A stretch of DNA of 33,473 bases from Gemmataceae bacterium (GCA_025055215.1 JANWYO010000198.1:1-33473), one strand, 5' to 3'; shown: positions 8,540 through 16,977, counted from the first letter of the stretch. The notes: generated by a model not told the origin, from the letters alone. Made by a program: numbers and translations.

Positions 8540-9454
8540 ATGGTGTTCCGTGCCCTTTTCGAGAAGATCAAGCAAGGCTTAGCCAAGACCCGCGATCTCT
8601 TCTCGGGGGTCGCCGCCCTGTTCCGCATGAAAGGGCGGGTGGATCGCAATTTCCTCGACGAGTTGGAACGCCGCCTCTACCTCGCCGATGTGGGCACCGT
8701 GGCCACCAGCGCCATCGTCGAGCGTGTCCGCCAGGCTTTCCTCGATAAAGAGATCACCGGCGACGTCGAAACCTTCGTCAAGGCTGAGTTGCGCGCCTTG
8801 CTCAATGCCCCGTTGCCCGGCCTGAACTACGCCCCGTCGGGGCCAACCGTCGTCATGGTGGCTGGCGTCAACGGCTCGGGCAAGACCACGTCCATCGCTA
8901 AGTTGGCCTACCGCTGCCAGAACGAGGGAAAGAAAGTCATCGTCGCCGCCTGCGACACCTTCCGGGCGGCGGCCGTCGAACAGCTCACCATCTGGAGCCA
9001 GCGGCTCGGCTGCGACATCGTCAAGGCCCAACAAGGGGCCGACCCCGCCAGCGTCGCCCACGATGCCTGCGAAAAAGCCAAGGCCCGCCAATTCGATGTC
9101 CTGATTGTTGATACGGCTGGCCGACTCCACACCCAGGCACATCTGATGCGCGAGTTGGAAAAAATCCGTCGGGTGGTCAGCAAGCAGATCGACGGGGCGC
9201 CTCACGAAGTCCTCCTCGTGCTCGATGCGACCACCGGCCAGAACGCGATCACGCAGGCCGAAATCTTCACCAAGACCATCCAGTGCACCGGCATCATCCT
9301 CGCTAAACTCGATGGCACCGCCAAAGGCGGTGCCATCTTCGCCATCAAGCAGAAACTCGGCCTGCCGGTCAAATTCGTCGGCGTCGGCGAGCAACTCGCA
9401 GATCTGGAACCCTTCGATCCAGAGGCTTACGTCGAAGCCCTGTTCACCCGTTGA
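8540..9454 (+). CDS. ftsY: Signal recognition particle receptor FtsY
   Basis: SRP GTPase at the cytoplasmic membrane that receives ribosome-nascent-chain-SRP complexes. The 304-residue protein has an N-domain helical bundle (about 1-90) and a G-domain with GVNGSGKT (109-116), DTFRAAA (139-145), DTAGR (191-195), AKLDG (255-259) and the closing GVGEQLADLEPFDP (281-294). It lacks the long acidic A domain of enterobacterial FtsY, as do many bacteria outside that group, so membrane contact probably relies on the amphipathic N-terminal helix. GAGG lies between the upstream stop (8532) and the ATG. Last gene of the nusB-PHP-ftsY set. Confidence 0.97.
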   Translation: MVFRALFEKIKQGLAKTRDLFSGVAALFRMKGRVDRNFLDELERRLYLADVGTVATSAIVERVRQAFLDKEITGDVETFVKAELRALLNAPLPGLNYAPSGPTVVMVAGVNGSGKTTSIAKLAYRCQNEGKKVIVAACDTFRAAAVEQLTIWSQRLGCDIVKAQQGADPASVAHDACEKAKARQFDVLIVDTAGRLHTQAHLMRELEKIRRVVSKQIDGAPHEVLLVLDATTGQNAITQAEIFTKTIQCTGIILAKLDGTAKGGAIFAIKQKLGLPVKFVGVGEQLADLEPFDPEAYVEALFTR

Positions 9455-10242
9455 CAAGGGCCAATGACTCGCGGCCGACCGAGACACATCCGGGAGCCAG
9501 CGCCCGAACCGAAAACGAGGCCTATAAAAGGCTGCCCGCGAGCACATGGCCGCCTTGGGCGACCAAGGCACGGAAAGGATACCGTACCGGCATGATGGAC
9601 AAACAATGACAGCGTCGCCCGGTGAGTCGCAAGACGGAGGCCCAGCGGCCGGTCACCGGTTCAAACACGCCCCAACACCCTGAATGCCCCCATTTCCCAA
9701 GCGCGCCATGCGTCCAGCCTGCCCTACCGCACGCCCCACCCCGGTTTCAGATCGTTAATTAATTCCTTGAAGTGTGGCAGAAGGTGATTGGTCCCGAGCA
9801 GTACACCCTCGAGTACGAACTGGGCCTGTTGGGAGCGTTCGTGGTCAACCCGCCATCAGCGCGCAATCGTGACGTGGCCATGAGGTAGACCCTCAACTGC
9901 ACTAAAAGGTTCGTCTTCTGGGCGCAATCCCGGGCGATGCCTCTAACAAGCAACGCTGATCTTGGCAGGCAAGTTAAGGGGCTGGGTGATTACAATCGCC
10001 TGTCGTTCAAGTGGTTAATTCGTCGGTGCGCGGAATCGGTGGCTAGCTGAGCTAATCTTGGACTGGCTGGATTGCGATCGCCGGTTGTCCACGGCCCATC
10101 AATGTACGGTTGAAAGAAGCCCATGCTTTGCCTACGTTGGCATGATCCGTCTGAACAAGCGCGGACTGAAATTTTTAGCCATGTACGACGTTGTCTAAGT
10201 CGGCCTTAGGCGACCGCAGCAATCGCTTTGCGGAGTAGTGCC
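9455..10242. other. Long gene-poor intergenic region with lower GC
   Basis: Almost 790 bp without a supportable gene. A small hairpin with a GCGA tetraloop (stem 9552-9558 with 9563-9569) lies about 100 nt after the ftsY stop. From about 9740 to 10200 the sequence is visibly richer in A and T than its surroundings and no frame stays open for long. A short stretch (9771-9887) could encode GPEQYTLEYELGLLGAFVV before a stop; it looks gene-like but I recognise no family. This may be a decayed gene. Confidence 0.5.
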
Positions 10243-11706
10243 ATGCGTCAACGAACTCGATTTCGGGTCGCGGTTGCGGTTCTGCTTGTCACTTCGATGC
10301 CCGCAGGCGTATGGGGCAGCTACGCCATCTACGTCGGCAAAAACCTGACGACGGACGGAAGTGTCATCCTGGCTGGCTACGGCGATGAGCCGTCCAGCCA
10401 TTGGATTGACATCGTGCCCGCCCGGGAGTGGCCCGAGGGAACCAAGATCAAGGTCGGGGCCACGCCGAGGGCCAGGTTCCCGGGAGAGTTGATTGAGATT
10501 CCTCAAGTGCGCCGGACCGCCCGATACATCAGCGTCAACTACTCAGCGTTTGCCGGGTTCCCTGGGCCATTAACCAACGGGGGGCTGAATGAGCATGGAG
10601 TCGCTGCCCGGGATGTGTGGTCGCCATCACGGACGGAACTGCGGCAAATGACCCCCGTACCCCAGCGTGGCCTCAGCTATAGCGACTTGTCTCGGATCGT
10701 GATGGAACGGGCGCGCACGGCACAAGAGGCGGTCGAGATCGTTGGTGAACTGATTGACAAGTATGGGTATGCAACCTACGGCGGCAACTCGCACCTGTTT
10801 GCCGATGCCAATGAGGGGTGGGTGCTCATTGAATTTGCCGGGGGCCAGAAGCTGTGGGTGGCGGAGCGGCTGGGACCGGACGACATTCGCGTCTCCCGCC
10901 CAGGCTACATCGGAGAGATGCCTGTCGATTTTGAGAAGCATCCCCAATATCGCGGCTCCCGTAACCTGGTCACCTTCGCGGTTGACCAGGGGTGGTTTGA
11001 TCCCAAGGCCGGCAAGCCGTTCAACGTGAACCAGGTTTACGGCGACGGCCAAATGCGGCACCGCGGAGTGGTGCTGATCGAGGAACGTCTCCGCGCCAAG
11101 GCGAAGTCCGGCAAGATCAGTCTCGTGGACGTGATGGCGGCGGTCCGGGATCCGGAGCTGACCGGCGACATGGCCGGCTACGGCCAAGTCGTCCAACTCC
11201 GCCGGGTACCTCATCCTGATTTGGCGGTCCTCTGGATCGCTCCAGCGACCCCGACAGCGGCACCTTTCCTCCCGTTTTCCTTAGGGGTCACCGGGGTGCC
11301 ACCGGAGTATCAGCGACACCGTTACCTGACCGAGGGCGAGGCGGAGCGCTTCATGGAACGTCATCAGCAGGGGATCGAATCGACACGCTATGCCTTTCAG
11401 GAGTGTAAGCGATTGTTTTACCTGATGAACGAGCATCCCAAAGAGTTTCAGCCGGAGGTCACCAAGGCCCTGGAAGCGTTTGAGGCGAATCTGATCGCCG
11501 AACAGGCCACGGTGGAGCGGACGGCCCAAACGCTGTACGCGGCGGGTGAGCCGGAATTGGCGCGACGCTACCTGACATACTACAGCCAAGCCGAAGCGAT
11601 GAATGGCCTGCGATTGGTGCAGGCCTTGGCCAACAGTATCGAGGCTCGCACCAAGGTTCGATTCGGCATCCGGGCGCCGGCGGGCCCGCCGCCGCCCGCG
11701 AAGTGA
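10243..11706 (+). CDS. C69 (PepD/secernin-like) family peptidase homologue, secreted, Ser at the nucleophile position
   Basis: Ntn-hydrolase-fold protein of the C69 dipeptidase family, 487 residues from the ATG at 10243 (preceded by CGGAG). Residues 1-25 form a signal peptide ending V-W-G, and the mature protein would begin SYAIYVGKNLTTDGS. In C69 enzymes the equivalent segment is A-C-x-x-I-x-V-G-K, with the Cys becoming the N-terminal nucleophile; here that position is Ser26 (AGC, 10318-10320). Other family features are present: GGLNEHGVAARD, ERARTAQEAVEIVGELIDKY, and GGNSHLFADANEGWVLIEFA. Length is usual for the family. The C-terminal third (about 365-470) is helical and charged. It may be an active Ser-type enzyme or an inactive homologue; substrate is unknown. 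Confidence 0.85.
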   Translation: MRQRTRFRVAVAVLLVTSMPAGVWGSYAIYVGKNLTTDGSVILAGYGDEPSSHWIDIVPAREWPEGTKIKVGATPRARFPGELIEIPQVRRTARYISVNYSAFAGFPGPLTNGGLNEHGVAARDVWSPSRTELRQMTPVPQRGLSYSDLSRIVMERARTAQEAVEIVGELIDKYGYATYGGNSHLFADANEGWVLIEFAGGQKLWVAERLGPDDIRVSRPGYIGEMPVDFEKHPQYRGSRNLVTFAVDQGWFDPKAGKPFNVNQVYGDGQMRHRGVVLIEERLRAKAKSGKISLVDVMAAVRDPELTGDMAGYGQVVQLRRVPHPDLAVLWIAPATPTAAPFLPFSLGVTGVPPEYQRHRYLTEGEAERFMERHQQGIESTRYAFQECKRLFYLMNEHPKEFQPEVTKALEAFEANLIAEQATVERTAQTLYAAGEPELARRYLTYYSQAEAMNGLRLVQALANSIEARTKVRFGIRAPAGPPPPAK

Positions 11707-11850
11707 CGTCGCCTCTGCGTACTGAGTGCGGGGAGGTCCGTCTGCGGTTCTACGGGCTATTGGCTGGTCCGAGCGAATGGTCGGATGGGCGGGCCACGGA
11801 GGGGCGAATGGAGGCACCGAGACTTGCGCGCTCGTCTCGCCCGTCGGCGA

Positions 11851-11872
11851 GCGGCGGGGGCGAAACCGCCGC
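11851..11872. terminator. GC hairpin between convergent genes
   Basis: GCGGCGG (11851-11857) pairs with CCGCCGC (11866-11872) over an 8-nt loop, in the 190-bp gap between the convergent C69 gene and the gene ending at 11899. No T-run. Likely 3'-end element for one or both genes. Confidence 0.35.
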
Positions 11873-11898
11873 GCGCTTGTCGAGGCGCGGGCGAGATC

Positions 11899-12870
11899 TT
11901 ATTTGCCGGTTAGCTTGCCGAGCTTTTCGATCGATTCTTTGTTGACGTGGCCGGTGATCGTGACCGCGTTTCCTGCGGACGAGACCTTGAAGGTGTTGGC
12001 CACGTCGATCAGGGGCGCGAGGTCGGGCTGGGACGCCGCGAACAGGGAGATGAATCCCTTCAACTGTTGGATGCCGGTGCTCGCGCCTTTGGACAGCTCC
12101 TTGGCATCGGCGGGATTCTTGGCGGCCAGGACCAACTCCATTTTCACCTGGTCCGTGACATGCATGCTGGCCATGAGCGTTTTGATCCGGCTGGCAGCGG
12201 CCTTGGTCTTTTCAGGGTCGCCGATCGGCACTTGGCCGAGCGTCTCGCCCAAAGCCACGAACGACATCGTCTGCTGGAAGTCAGCTTTGGCGAGGAGGTC
12301 ACGCAGCTCCTGGGAGATACCGGGGGCCTTCTTGCCTGCTTTCCGTTCGAGTGCTTCCGAAACGTAGGATTTGTTTGGGGACAGCACCAGCACTCCGCCA
12401 TCGAGCAACGCCCCATAGATGGGCTGTTTCTCGTCGGGCGGAGTCACCTCGTAGATCCTGCCTTCCGGAGTGGAGTGGACCTTGACCAAGGTGCCCTGTT
12501 TGGCAGCTTCCTCGGCGCGGGCGTGAAACTTCGGCAGGTTGAAGCGACCGCGGACGATCACCAATCCCTTGTCCGACTTTCCTTCGAGGTTGGGACCGGC
12601 GATGGTCACCGAGGTCACGTCACGCAAGGGGTCGAAGCCGAGAGACTCGAGGACGGCGCGAACCTGCTGGTTGTCCTGAATAGCGGACTTGATGATGTCC
12701 AGAAGGTACTCCTTGGCCACCGCGGAGCCGAGGAGTTGTTGAACATTGATGTTCCAGACAAGTGCAGCATCGGCGGGAAGGTAAAGATCGGCTTCCGCGG
12801 CTCGGCCGGAGCCGTGGATTGCCAGAATCACCACCAAAGAGGTCTGGAACACACATCGGAACCAGCGCAT
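11899..12870 (-). CDS. Secreted hypothetical protein, planctomycete type
   Basis: A 323-residue protein with a clear signal peptide (residues 1-24, ending S-G-R-A-A) and no recognised catalytic motif. After the signal it begins EADLYLPADAALVWNINV, and it alternates beta-strand-like segments with charged helices (for example EELRDLLAKADFQQTMSFVA-like and ASRIKTLMASMHVTDQVKMEL). It ends ITGHVNKESIEKLGKLTGK. This pattern, a secreted 'amount of X per protein' type beta-alpha protein without Cys in the mature chain, is common among uncharacterised planctomycete exported proteins; I do not assign a function. AAAGGG lies 7 nt upstream of the ATG at 12870. Transcribed alone and convergent with the C69 gene. 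Confidence 0.75.
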   Translation of the reverse strand: MRWFRCVFQTSLVVILAIHGSGRAAEADLYLPADAALVWNINVQQLLGSAVAKEYLLDIIKSAIQDNQQVRAVLESLGFDPLRDVTSVTIAGPNLEGKSDKGLVIVRGRFNLPKFHARAEEAAKQGTLVKVHSTPEGRIYEVTPPDEKQPIYGALLDGGVLVLSPNKSYVSEALERKAGKKAPGISQELRDLLAKADFQQTMSFVALGETLGQVPIGDPEKTKAAASRIKTLMASMHVTDQVKMELVLAAKNPADAKELSKGASTGIQQLKGFISLFAASQPDLAPLIDVANTFKVSSAGNAVTITGHVNKESIEKLGKLTGK

Positions 12871-13376
12871 GGGAACCCTTTCGTAAGGCAGAGACTTAAA
12901 CCGTCAACGGACCCTCAACGTTGCTACCCTTCATCCGCGTTCTGGGTTTCACAAAATACCCGCAAGCGGAGGGTTCACGCAACGGCAGGTGGCCGTGGCG
13001 AAGCTAGCCGCCGCCCGGAGTCATGGTCAGGAATGGAGCAAGTGAGCAGTATTGGACCAGCGCTGGTCCGCCACGAGCCGTTTATCCGGGCCGCCCCTTG
13101 GCGGAGGCTGGACGGCCTGATGCGTCACAACCAGTTGCCCATGCGATAGTTGCGATTTGTGGGCCCCAGGTTGGCCGAGCCAACTCCGTTTGGCACGCAA
13201 TTCGCATCCTCACTAGCTGACTTTCGACTCGCGACTTTGAGGGAGCCGGAGGCCTTGAACTCCCTCATCGTCGCGAGTTTTTTTGCGCTGATGGCGGAAG
13301 CGAGCTTGTCCTGTTGGGACGGAAGGATACATTGGTGGGGGCCATGAGCCCCGGCCTTTCGACCAAGGATGGTGCA
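12871..13376. other. Divergent intergenic region containing an orphan terminator
   Basis: About 500 bp between the divergent starts at 12870 and 13377. The main structure is the intrinsic-terminator-like hairpin at 13227-13284. No known riboswitch core could be recognised by eye. The region may hold a small RNA or a long leader. Confidence 0.45.
13227..13284 (+). terminator. Orphan intrinsic terminator / possible attenuator upstream of the deacetylase gene
   Basis: ACTCGCGA (13227-13234) pairs with TCGCGAGT (13271-13278), and inside it GAGGGAG (13239-13245) pairs with CTCCCTC (13260-13266). Seven consecutive T follow the outer stem (13278-13284). The T-run gives plus-strand polarity, yet no plus-strand gene precedes it within 1.5 kb. 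The next start codon is 92 nt downstream. Confidence 0.7.
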
Positions 13377-14225
13377 ATGCTGAATGCGTTTACCGTCGAT
13401 GTGGAGGATTATTTTCAGGTCTCGGCATTCGAGCGCGTGGTTTCTCGACGAGATTGGGACCTTTACCCGAGCCGGGTGGTAGCCAACACCCGAAGACTTC
13501 TCCATCTGTTGGAGCGATTTGACGTTCGGGCGACGTTCTTCGTGCTCGGCTGGGTAGCGGCTCGGTTTCCGGACTTAGTCCGCGAGATTGCCCGGTGTGG
13601 TCATGAAATCGGCTGCCATAGCTACTGGCATCGATTGGTCTATACGCTGACGCCCGAAGAATTTGCCGATGACCTCCGCCAAGCGAAAGGGGCGCTGGAA
13701 GATGCCATCGGCGCGCCGGTCACGTCGTATCGTGCTCCGAGTTATTCGATCACTCGGCGATCGCTTTGGGCGCTTGACATTCTCGCCGCCGAAGGTTTTA
13801 CCTACGATTCGAGCGTTTTCCCGATTTGCCACGACCGCTACGGGATACCCGACGCGAATCCGTTGCCGCACCGGTACACGGGTTCGCATGGGTCCATTTG
13901 GGAGTTCCCTCCATCGGTGATTCGTTTGGGACGGTTGAACGTTCCGGTCGGCGGGGGTGGCTATTTCCGCCTCCTTCCCGCTTGGTGGACGGAACGGGGT
14001 GTGGCGTGGCTCAACGCCCAAGGGCGGCCCTTTCTCTTTTACATCCATCCGTGGGAGATTGACCCGCAGCAGCCACGCTTGCCCGGCACCCGCTGGAAGT
14101 GGCGGCACTATGTCAATCTCGCAACTACTTACGAGAAGCTCGAAATGCTTCTGTCGCGGGTCCGCTTTGGCCCTATGACCGAGGTCTTGAACGACGCGGG
14201 CCGGTGCGTCGCGGTCGCGACGTGA
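13377..14225 (+). CDS. Polysaccharide deacetylase, PEP-CTERM/exosortase-locus (XrtA) type with DUF3473 C-terminal region
   Basis: NodB-fold carbohydrate esterase (CE4) removing N- or O-acetyl groups from an exported glycan. The ATG at 13377 gives 282 residues starting MLNAFTVDVEDYFQVSAFE, the standard opening of this subfamily, with AAGGA 8 nt upstream; an in-frame ATG at 13344 is the alternative. Catalytic and metal positions are visible: the Asp/Glu in VDVEDYF (7-13), H81 and H85 in CHSYWH, R119 in YRAPSYSIT, and the His of IHPWEID near residue 225. The C-terminal part with the FPPSVIRLGRLNVPVGGGGYFRL-type segment is DUF3473. Homologues usually sit in exosortase-linked exopolysaccharide clusters. 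Here it stands alone, though glycosyltransferases lie 4-7 kb away. No signal peptide, so it may act at the cytoplasmic face. Confidence 0.9.
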   Translation: MLNAFTVDVEDYFQVSAFERVVSRRDWDLYPSRVVANTRRLLHLLERFDVRATFFVLGWVAARFPDLVREIARCGHEIGCHSYWHRLVYTLTPEEFADDLRQAKGALEDAIGAPVTSYRAPSYSITRRSLWALDILAAEGFTYDSSVFPICHDRYGIPDANPLPHRYTGSHGSIWEFPPSVIRLGRLNVPVGGGGYFRLLPAWWTERGVAWLNAQGRPFLFYIHPWEIDPQQPRLPGTRWKWRHYVNLATTYEKLEMLLSRVRFGPMTEVLNDAGRCVAVAT

Positions 14226-14334
14226 ATGACCCGTCGTGGGCACGTCAGTTGGCGAACCATCAAGGCACCGGGCTTTCCTGCCTCGGGCTATCGGCATCCG
14301 TTTGCGAGTGCAGGACCGAAATCCAAAAAGTAAC

Positions 14335-14364
14335 GGCGGGGCCGGGGTGCTCCCCCGCCCCGCC
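14335..14364. terminator. GC-rich hairpin between convergent genes
   Basis: GGCGGGGCCGGGG (14335-14347) pairs with CCCCCGCCCCGCC (14352-14364) with one mismatch and a TGCT loop. It lies in the 163-bp gap between the convergent deacetylase and S41 protease genes. No T-run. Confidence 0.5.
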
Positions 14365-14388
14365 GCGGTCGCCCGACAGCGGATTCGC

Positions 14389-16977
14389 TCAACCCGCTCG
14401 CTTGAGCGGCGAACGCGCCGCGGTCTTGATCTGGCCGCGCAGGTAGTCCAGGGCCATTTCCAGCTGGCGGTCCTTGAACTCCGGCTTGGGGTCCTTCGGG
14501 GGCAGGTCGCGCCGCGGAATGACCTCGGTTTCCCGCTGATACTCGGCCAAGTCGTCGCGTTCCTTCGGGGTAAGTTTGAGGAGGTAGCCTTTATCGGGGA
14601 TCACACCCCAATCCTCGTCTTCGCTCCCCTTGGTGCTCGACTTGTTGATGTTCTTACCGCTTGGCCGCCAGTACGATGCCGTGGTCAGCTTGATCTCGCC
14701 ACCGGTGGCCTCGAATGGCTGGATGTTCTGCACGCTTCCTTTGCCGTAGCTGCGCTCGCCCATGATGATGGCCCGCTTATGGTCCTGGAGGCAGGCGGCG
14801 ACGATTTCGCTGCCGCTCGCGCTACCACCATTGATCAGGCAGACCATGGGGAAGCTCAGCATGCTCCCTTCGCTCTCGCCCGTGTAGCTGAGTTCCCGGC
14901 CGACTCGCGGACGGATGGAGACGATCAGGCCGTCGTCCACGAACAAGTCGGAGATGCGCACGGCACTGTCGAGCAGTCCGCCGGGATTGAAACGGAGGTC
15001 GAGGACGAATCCCTTCATGCCGGCGCGTTCCAAGTCGGTGACGATTTTCTTGAGGTCGCGGTAGGTGTTCCGCGAGAACTGCGTCAGGCGGGCGTAGCCA
15101 ATCTTGTTGACCGGGTCGATCATATAGTCCCAGCTATCGTCCTCCTTGCGTTGGAAGCCGAGGACTGATTCGACCTCGATGGTGCCCCGGGTGATGCGGA
15201 AATCGAGGACTTCCTTGCCGCCATCCTTCTTTTCCCGCTCGACGGTGATCTCCACGTCGGTCCCGGGCTTGCCGAGGATGCGTTTGACGGCTTCGTTGAG
15301 GGGCAAGCCTTTGGTGTTGATGATTTCGGGCTTGGACAGCGGTCGTCCCTCTTTATCTTCGAAGCAGCGGACTTGGGTGATGATGTCGCCCGCCTTGACA
15401 CCGGCGTGGTACGCCGGGCTTCCCTTAATCGGCGAGACGACCATCAGCATGTCGCGGGTGAGGTCCTTGCGGATTTGGATGCCGATGCCCGTGAACCGAC
15501 CCATCATCTCGCGGCGAACCTGGGCGAGAGTTTCGGGGTCGATGTAGTTGGTGTACGGGTCGAGGTGCGACAACATCTGCTGCAAGGAGATGTCCACGTC
15601 TTTGTTCTTGTCGAGGTCTTCCCGCTTTCCCAGTCGCTCGCGGACGTCCGCCAGGAGGAGGGTCAGCTCTCGCTCACTCATCGACTTGGCGAGCTTGAGA
15701 CGGTCGGCGAACTCGCTGAGAAGCTTGCGCTCTTCGAGGCGACGCAACAGGCCGCGGATGGCCCAATCAACCATCTCGCCCTGGTTCAGTTCCTTGACAT
15801 AGCCTTCGCGTACGAGGTTGATGGCCTGCATGACCTTGGCCGCGTATTCGAGGGCCTCGGAACGCCGCAGCTTCATGCTGGTCAGAATTTGCTCCCGCTC
15901 CTTGGCGAAATCGGCAGCCGACAAGGTGCCATCGACAAGTTTCTGATAGTTTTTCCGCAGCTCCTGATGGGCCTTCAGCTTGGGCATCTGGCTCAGGAGT
16001 CGGCGCCCCTCCTCGACCCATTCGGGCTTCAGGATACCCTGTTGCGACATCCGCGTCAGCTTCGCCAGCCGCTCCTCCACTTTCGGCATGACGGCCGGAT
16101 TATGCGTCAGGCCGAAGTGATTCAAACGCCCGCCGAGAATGATCGGCAGCTGTTCCTTTTCCTCGCGGGTCTTGCCCACGCTGCGGGCCAACGGCGGCAA
16201 CTCCTTGCTCAGGTATTCGCTCAACTCGTCGACGGTGATGATGCCGTCCGGCTCGTAGCCGTCCGTGTCGGCCTTGCCCGACAGGCCGTCGAGGAGCACC
16301 TTGGCGAAGATGCCATGGTCCTTCAGGTCGATCGATTGCGTCAGCCCGTTGGTGGCCAGGAAGACGACTCGGCCGTGGGTGGGCAACTGGTCCTCTTTTT
16401 CCTCGTTATTGCCGAGGAAGGTGCGGTAGAGGTCCATGGGATTCGGCTCGACGACCGCTTCCTTGCCCGCGTCGAAGCCTTTAAAGTTCACGTCGATGAA
16501 GGCGCAAAAGCGCTGGCTCTTGAGCTTTTCCAGTTCATGCTCGATGTCCGCGCTGGCCACGGCATCCTTGTCGCGCCCCTTGAACGTGGAATCGCTGGCC
16601 AAGAAACAAGTGCGCTCCCCTAGCGGGGCGCCTTGGCCAAAGAAGCCGAAGATCACCAGGTCGTCTGAGCGGGCGCTGCCGACGGCCCAGCGGAGTTCCT
16701 TGAGGATGTTGTCGCGCGTGGCTTGGGCACCGACCAGGAGCTTGACCTGCTCCCGCGGGACGTTGAGATGTTCCTTGCGAGCCAGCAGGTCGTGGAGGGC
16801 CCGCGCGTCGGCCTCGGCGTGCTGCCGAGGTTTGATCTGTTCGTCCTTGTACCGATCGATGCCCACGAGCACGACATACGCCGTCGCCGACTTCGGCTCC
16901 GCAGCCTGCGCGGGCACCGCCAAACCGGCCGTCCAGACCCAGCCTCCCAGGAGGCCGACACACATCGCCTTCCACAT
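14389..16977 (-). CDS. S41 (C-terminal processing) protease with PDZ domain and N-terminal degenerate caspase-like domain
   Basis: An 862-residue exported fusion. Residues 1-26 are a signal peptide. Residues 33-290 match a C14 caspase/metacaspase-like domain: YVVLVGIDRYKD (34-45), AEADARALHDLL (54-65), SDDLVIFGFFGQG (104-116), CAFIDVNFKG (158-167) and a late EF-hand-like DGIITVDELSEYL. The catalytic His of SGHG is Gln115 and the Cys of DACHSG is Asn164, so this part should be proteolytically dead. A charged helical linker (about 295-465) leads to a PDZ domain (FTGIGIQI...VKAGDIITQV, about 495-585). The S41 domain follows, with GFVLDLRFNPGG and an intact serine-lysine dyad: Ser721 in NGGSASGSE, Lys746 in SYGKGSVQ and Gln750 four residues later. 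S41 proteases trim or degrade exported proteins; the caspase-like part may be a binding module. GAGAGG precedes the ATG. Confidence 0.92.
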   Translation of the reverse strand: MWKAMCVGLLGGWVWTAGLAVPAQAAEPKSATAYVVLVGIDRYKDEQIKPRQHAEADARALHDLLARKEHLNVPREQVKLLVGAQATRDNILKELRWAVGSARSDDLVIFGFFGQGAPLGERTCFLASDSTFKGRDKDAVASADIEHELEKLKSQRFCAFIDVNFKGFDAGKEAVVEPNPMDLYRTFLGNNEEKEDQLPTHGRVVFLATNGLTQSIDLKDHGIFAKVLLDGLSGKADTDGYEPDGIITVDELSEYLSKELPPLARSVGKTREEKEQLPIILGGRLNHFGLTHNPAVMPKVEERLAKLTRMSQQGILKPEWVEEGRRLLSQMPKLKAHQELRKNYQKLVDGTLSAADFAKEREQILTSMKLRRSEALEYAAKVMQAINLVREGYVKELNQGEMVDWAIRGLLRRLEERKLLSEFADRLKLAKSMSERELTLLLADVRERLGKREDLDKNKDVDISLQQMLSHLDPYTNYIDPETLAQVRREMMGRFTGIGIQIRKDLTRDMLMVVSPIKGSPAYHAGVKAGDIITQVRCFEDKEGRPLSKPEIINTKGLPLNEAVKRILGKPGTDVEITVEREKKDGGKEVLDFRITRGTIEVESVLGFQRKEDDSWDYMIDPVNKIGYARLTQFSRNTYRDLKKIVTDLERAGMKGFVLDLRFNPGGLLDSAVRISDLFVDDGLIVSIRPRVGRELSYTGESEGSMLSFPMVCLINGGSASGSEIVAACLQDHKRAIIMGERSYGKGSVQNIQPFEATGGEIKLTTASYWRPSGKNINKSSTKGSEDEDWGVIPDKGYLLKLTPKERDDLAEYQRETEVIPRRDLPPKDPKPEFKDRQLEMALDYLRGQIKTAARSPLKRAG

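Noticed and set aside
8579-9571. 330-codon minus-strand frame opposite ftsY
   Set aside because: Antisense shadow; the ftsY frame contains all GTPase motifs.
11947-13149. 400-codon plus-strand frame opposite the secreted hypothetical protein
   Set aside because: The minus-strand frame has a signal peptide and ribosome-binding site; the plus-strand frame has neither.
12871-13226. Known riboswitch upstream of the orphan terminator
   Set aside because: I looked for conserved cores such as that of the cyclic-di-GMP class and saw none that I could support.
13125-13505. Minus-strand frame covering the orphan terminator
   Set aside because: It runs into the deacetylase gene and shows no domain; the hairpin explains its repeated codons.
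15373-16623. Long plus-strand open frame opposite the S41 protease gene
   Set aside because: It is antisense to a clearly conserved gene, has no ribosome-binding site or recognisable motif, and is expected from the codon bias of high-GC DNA.
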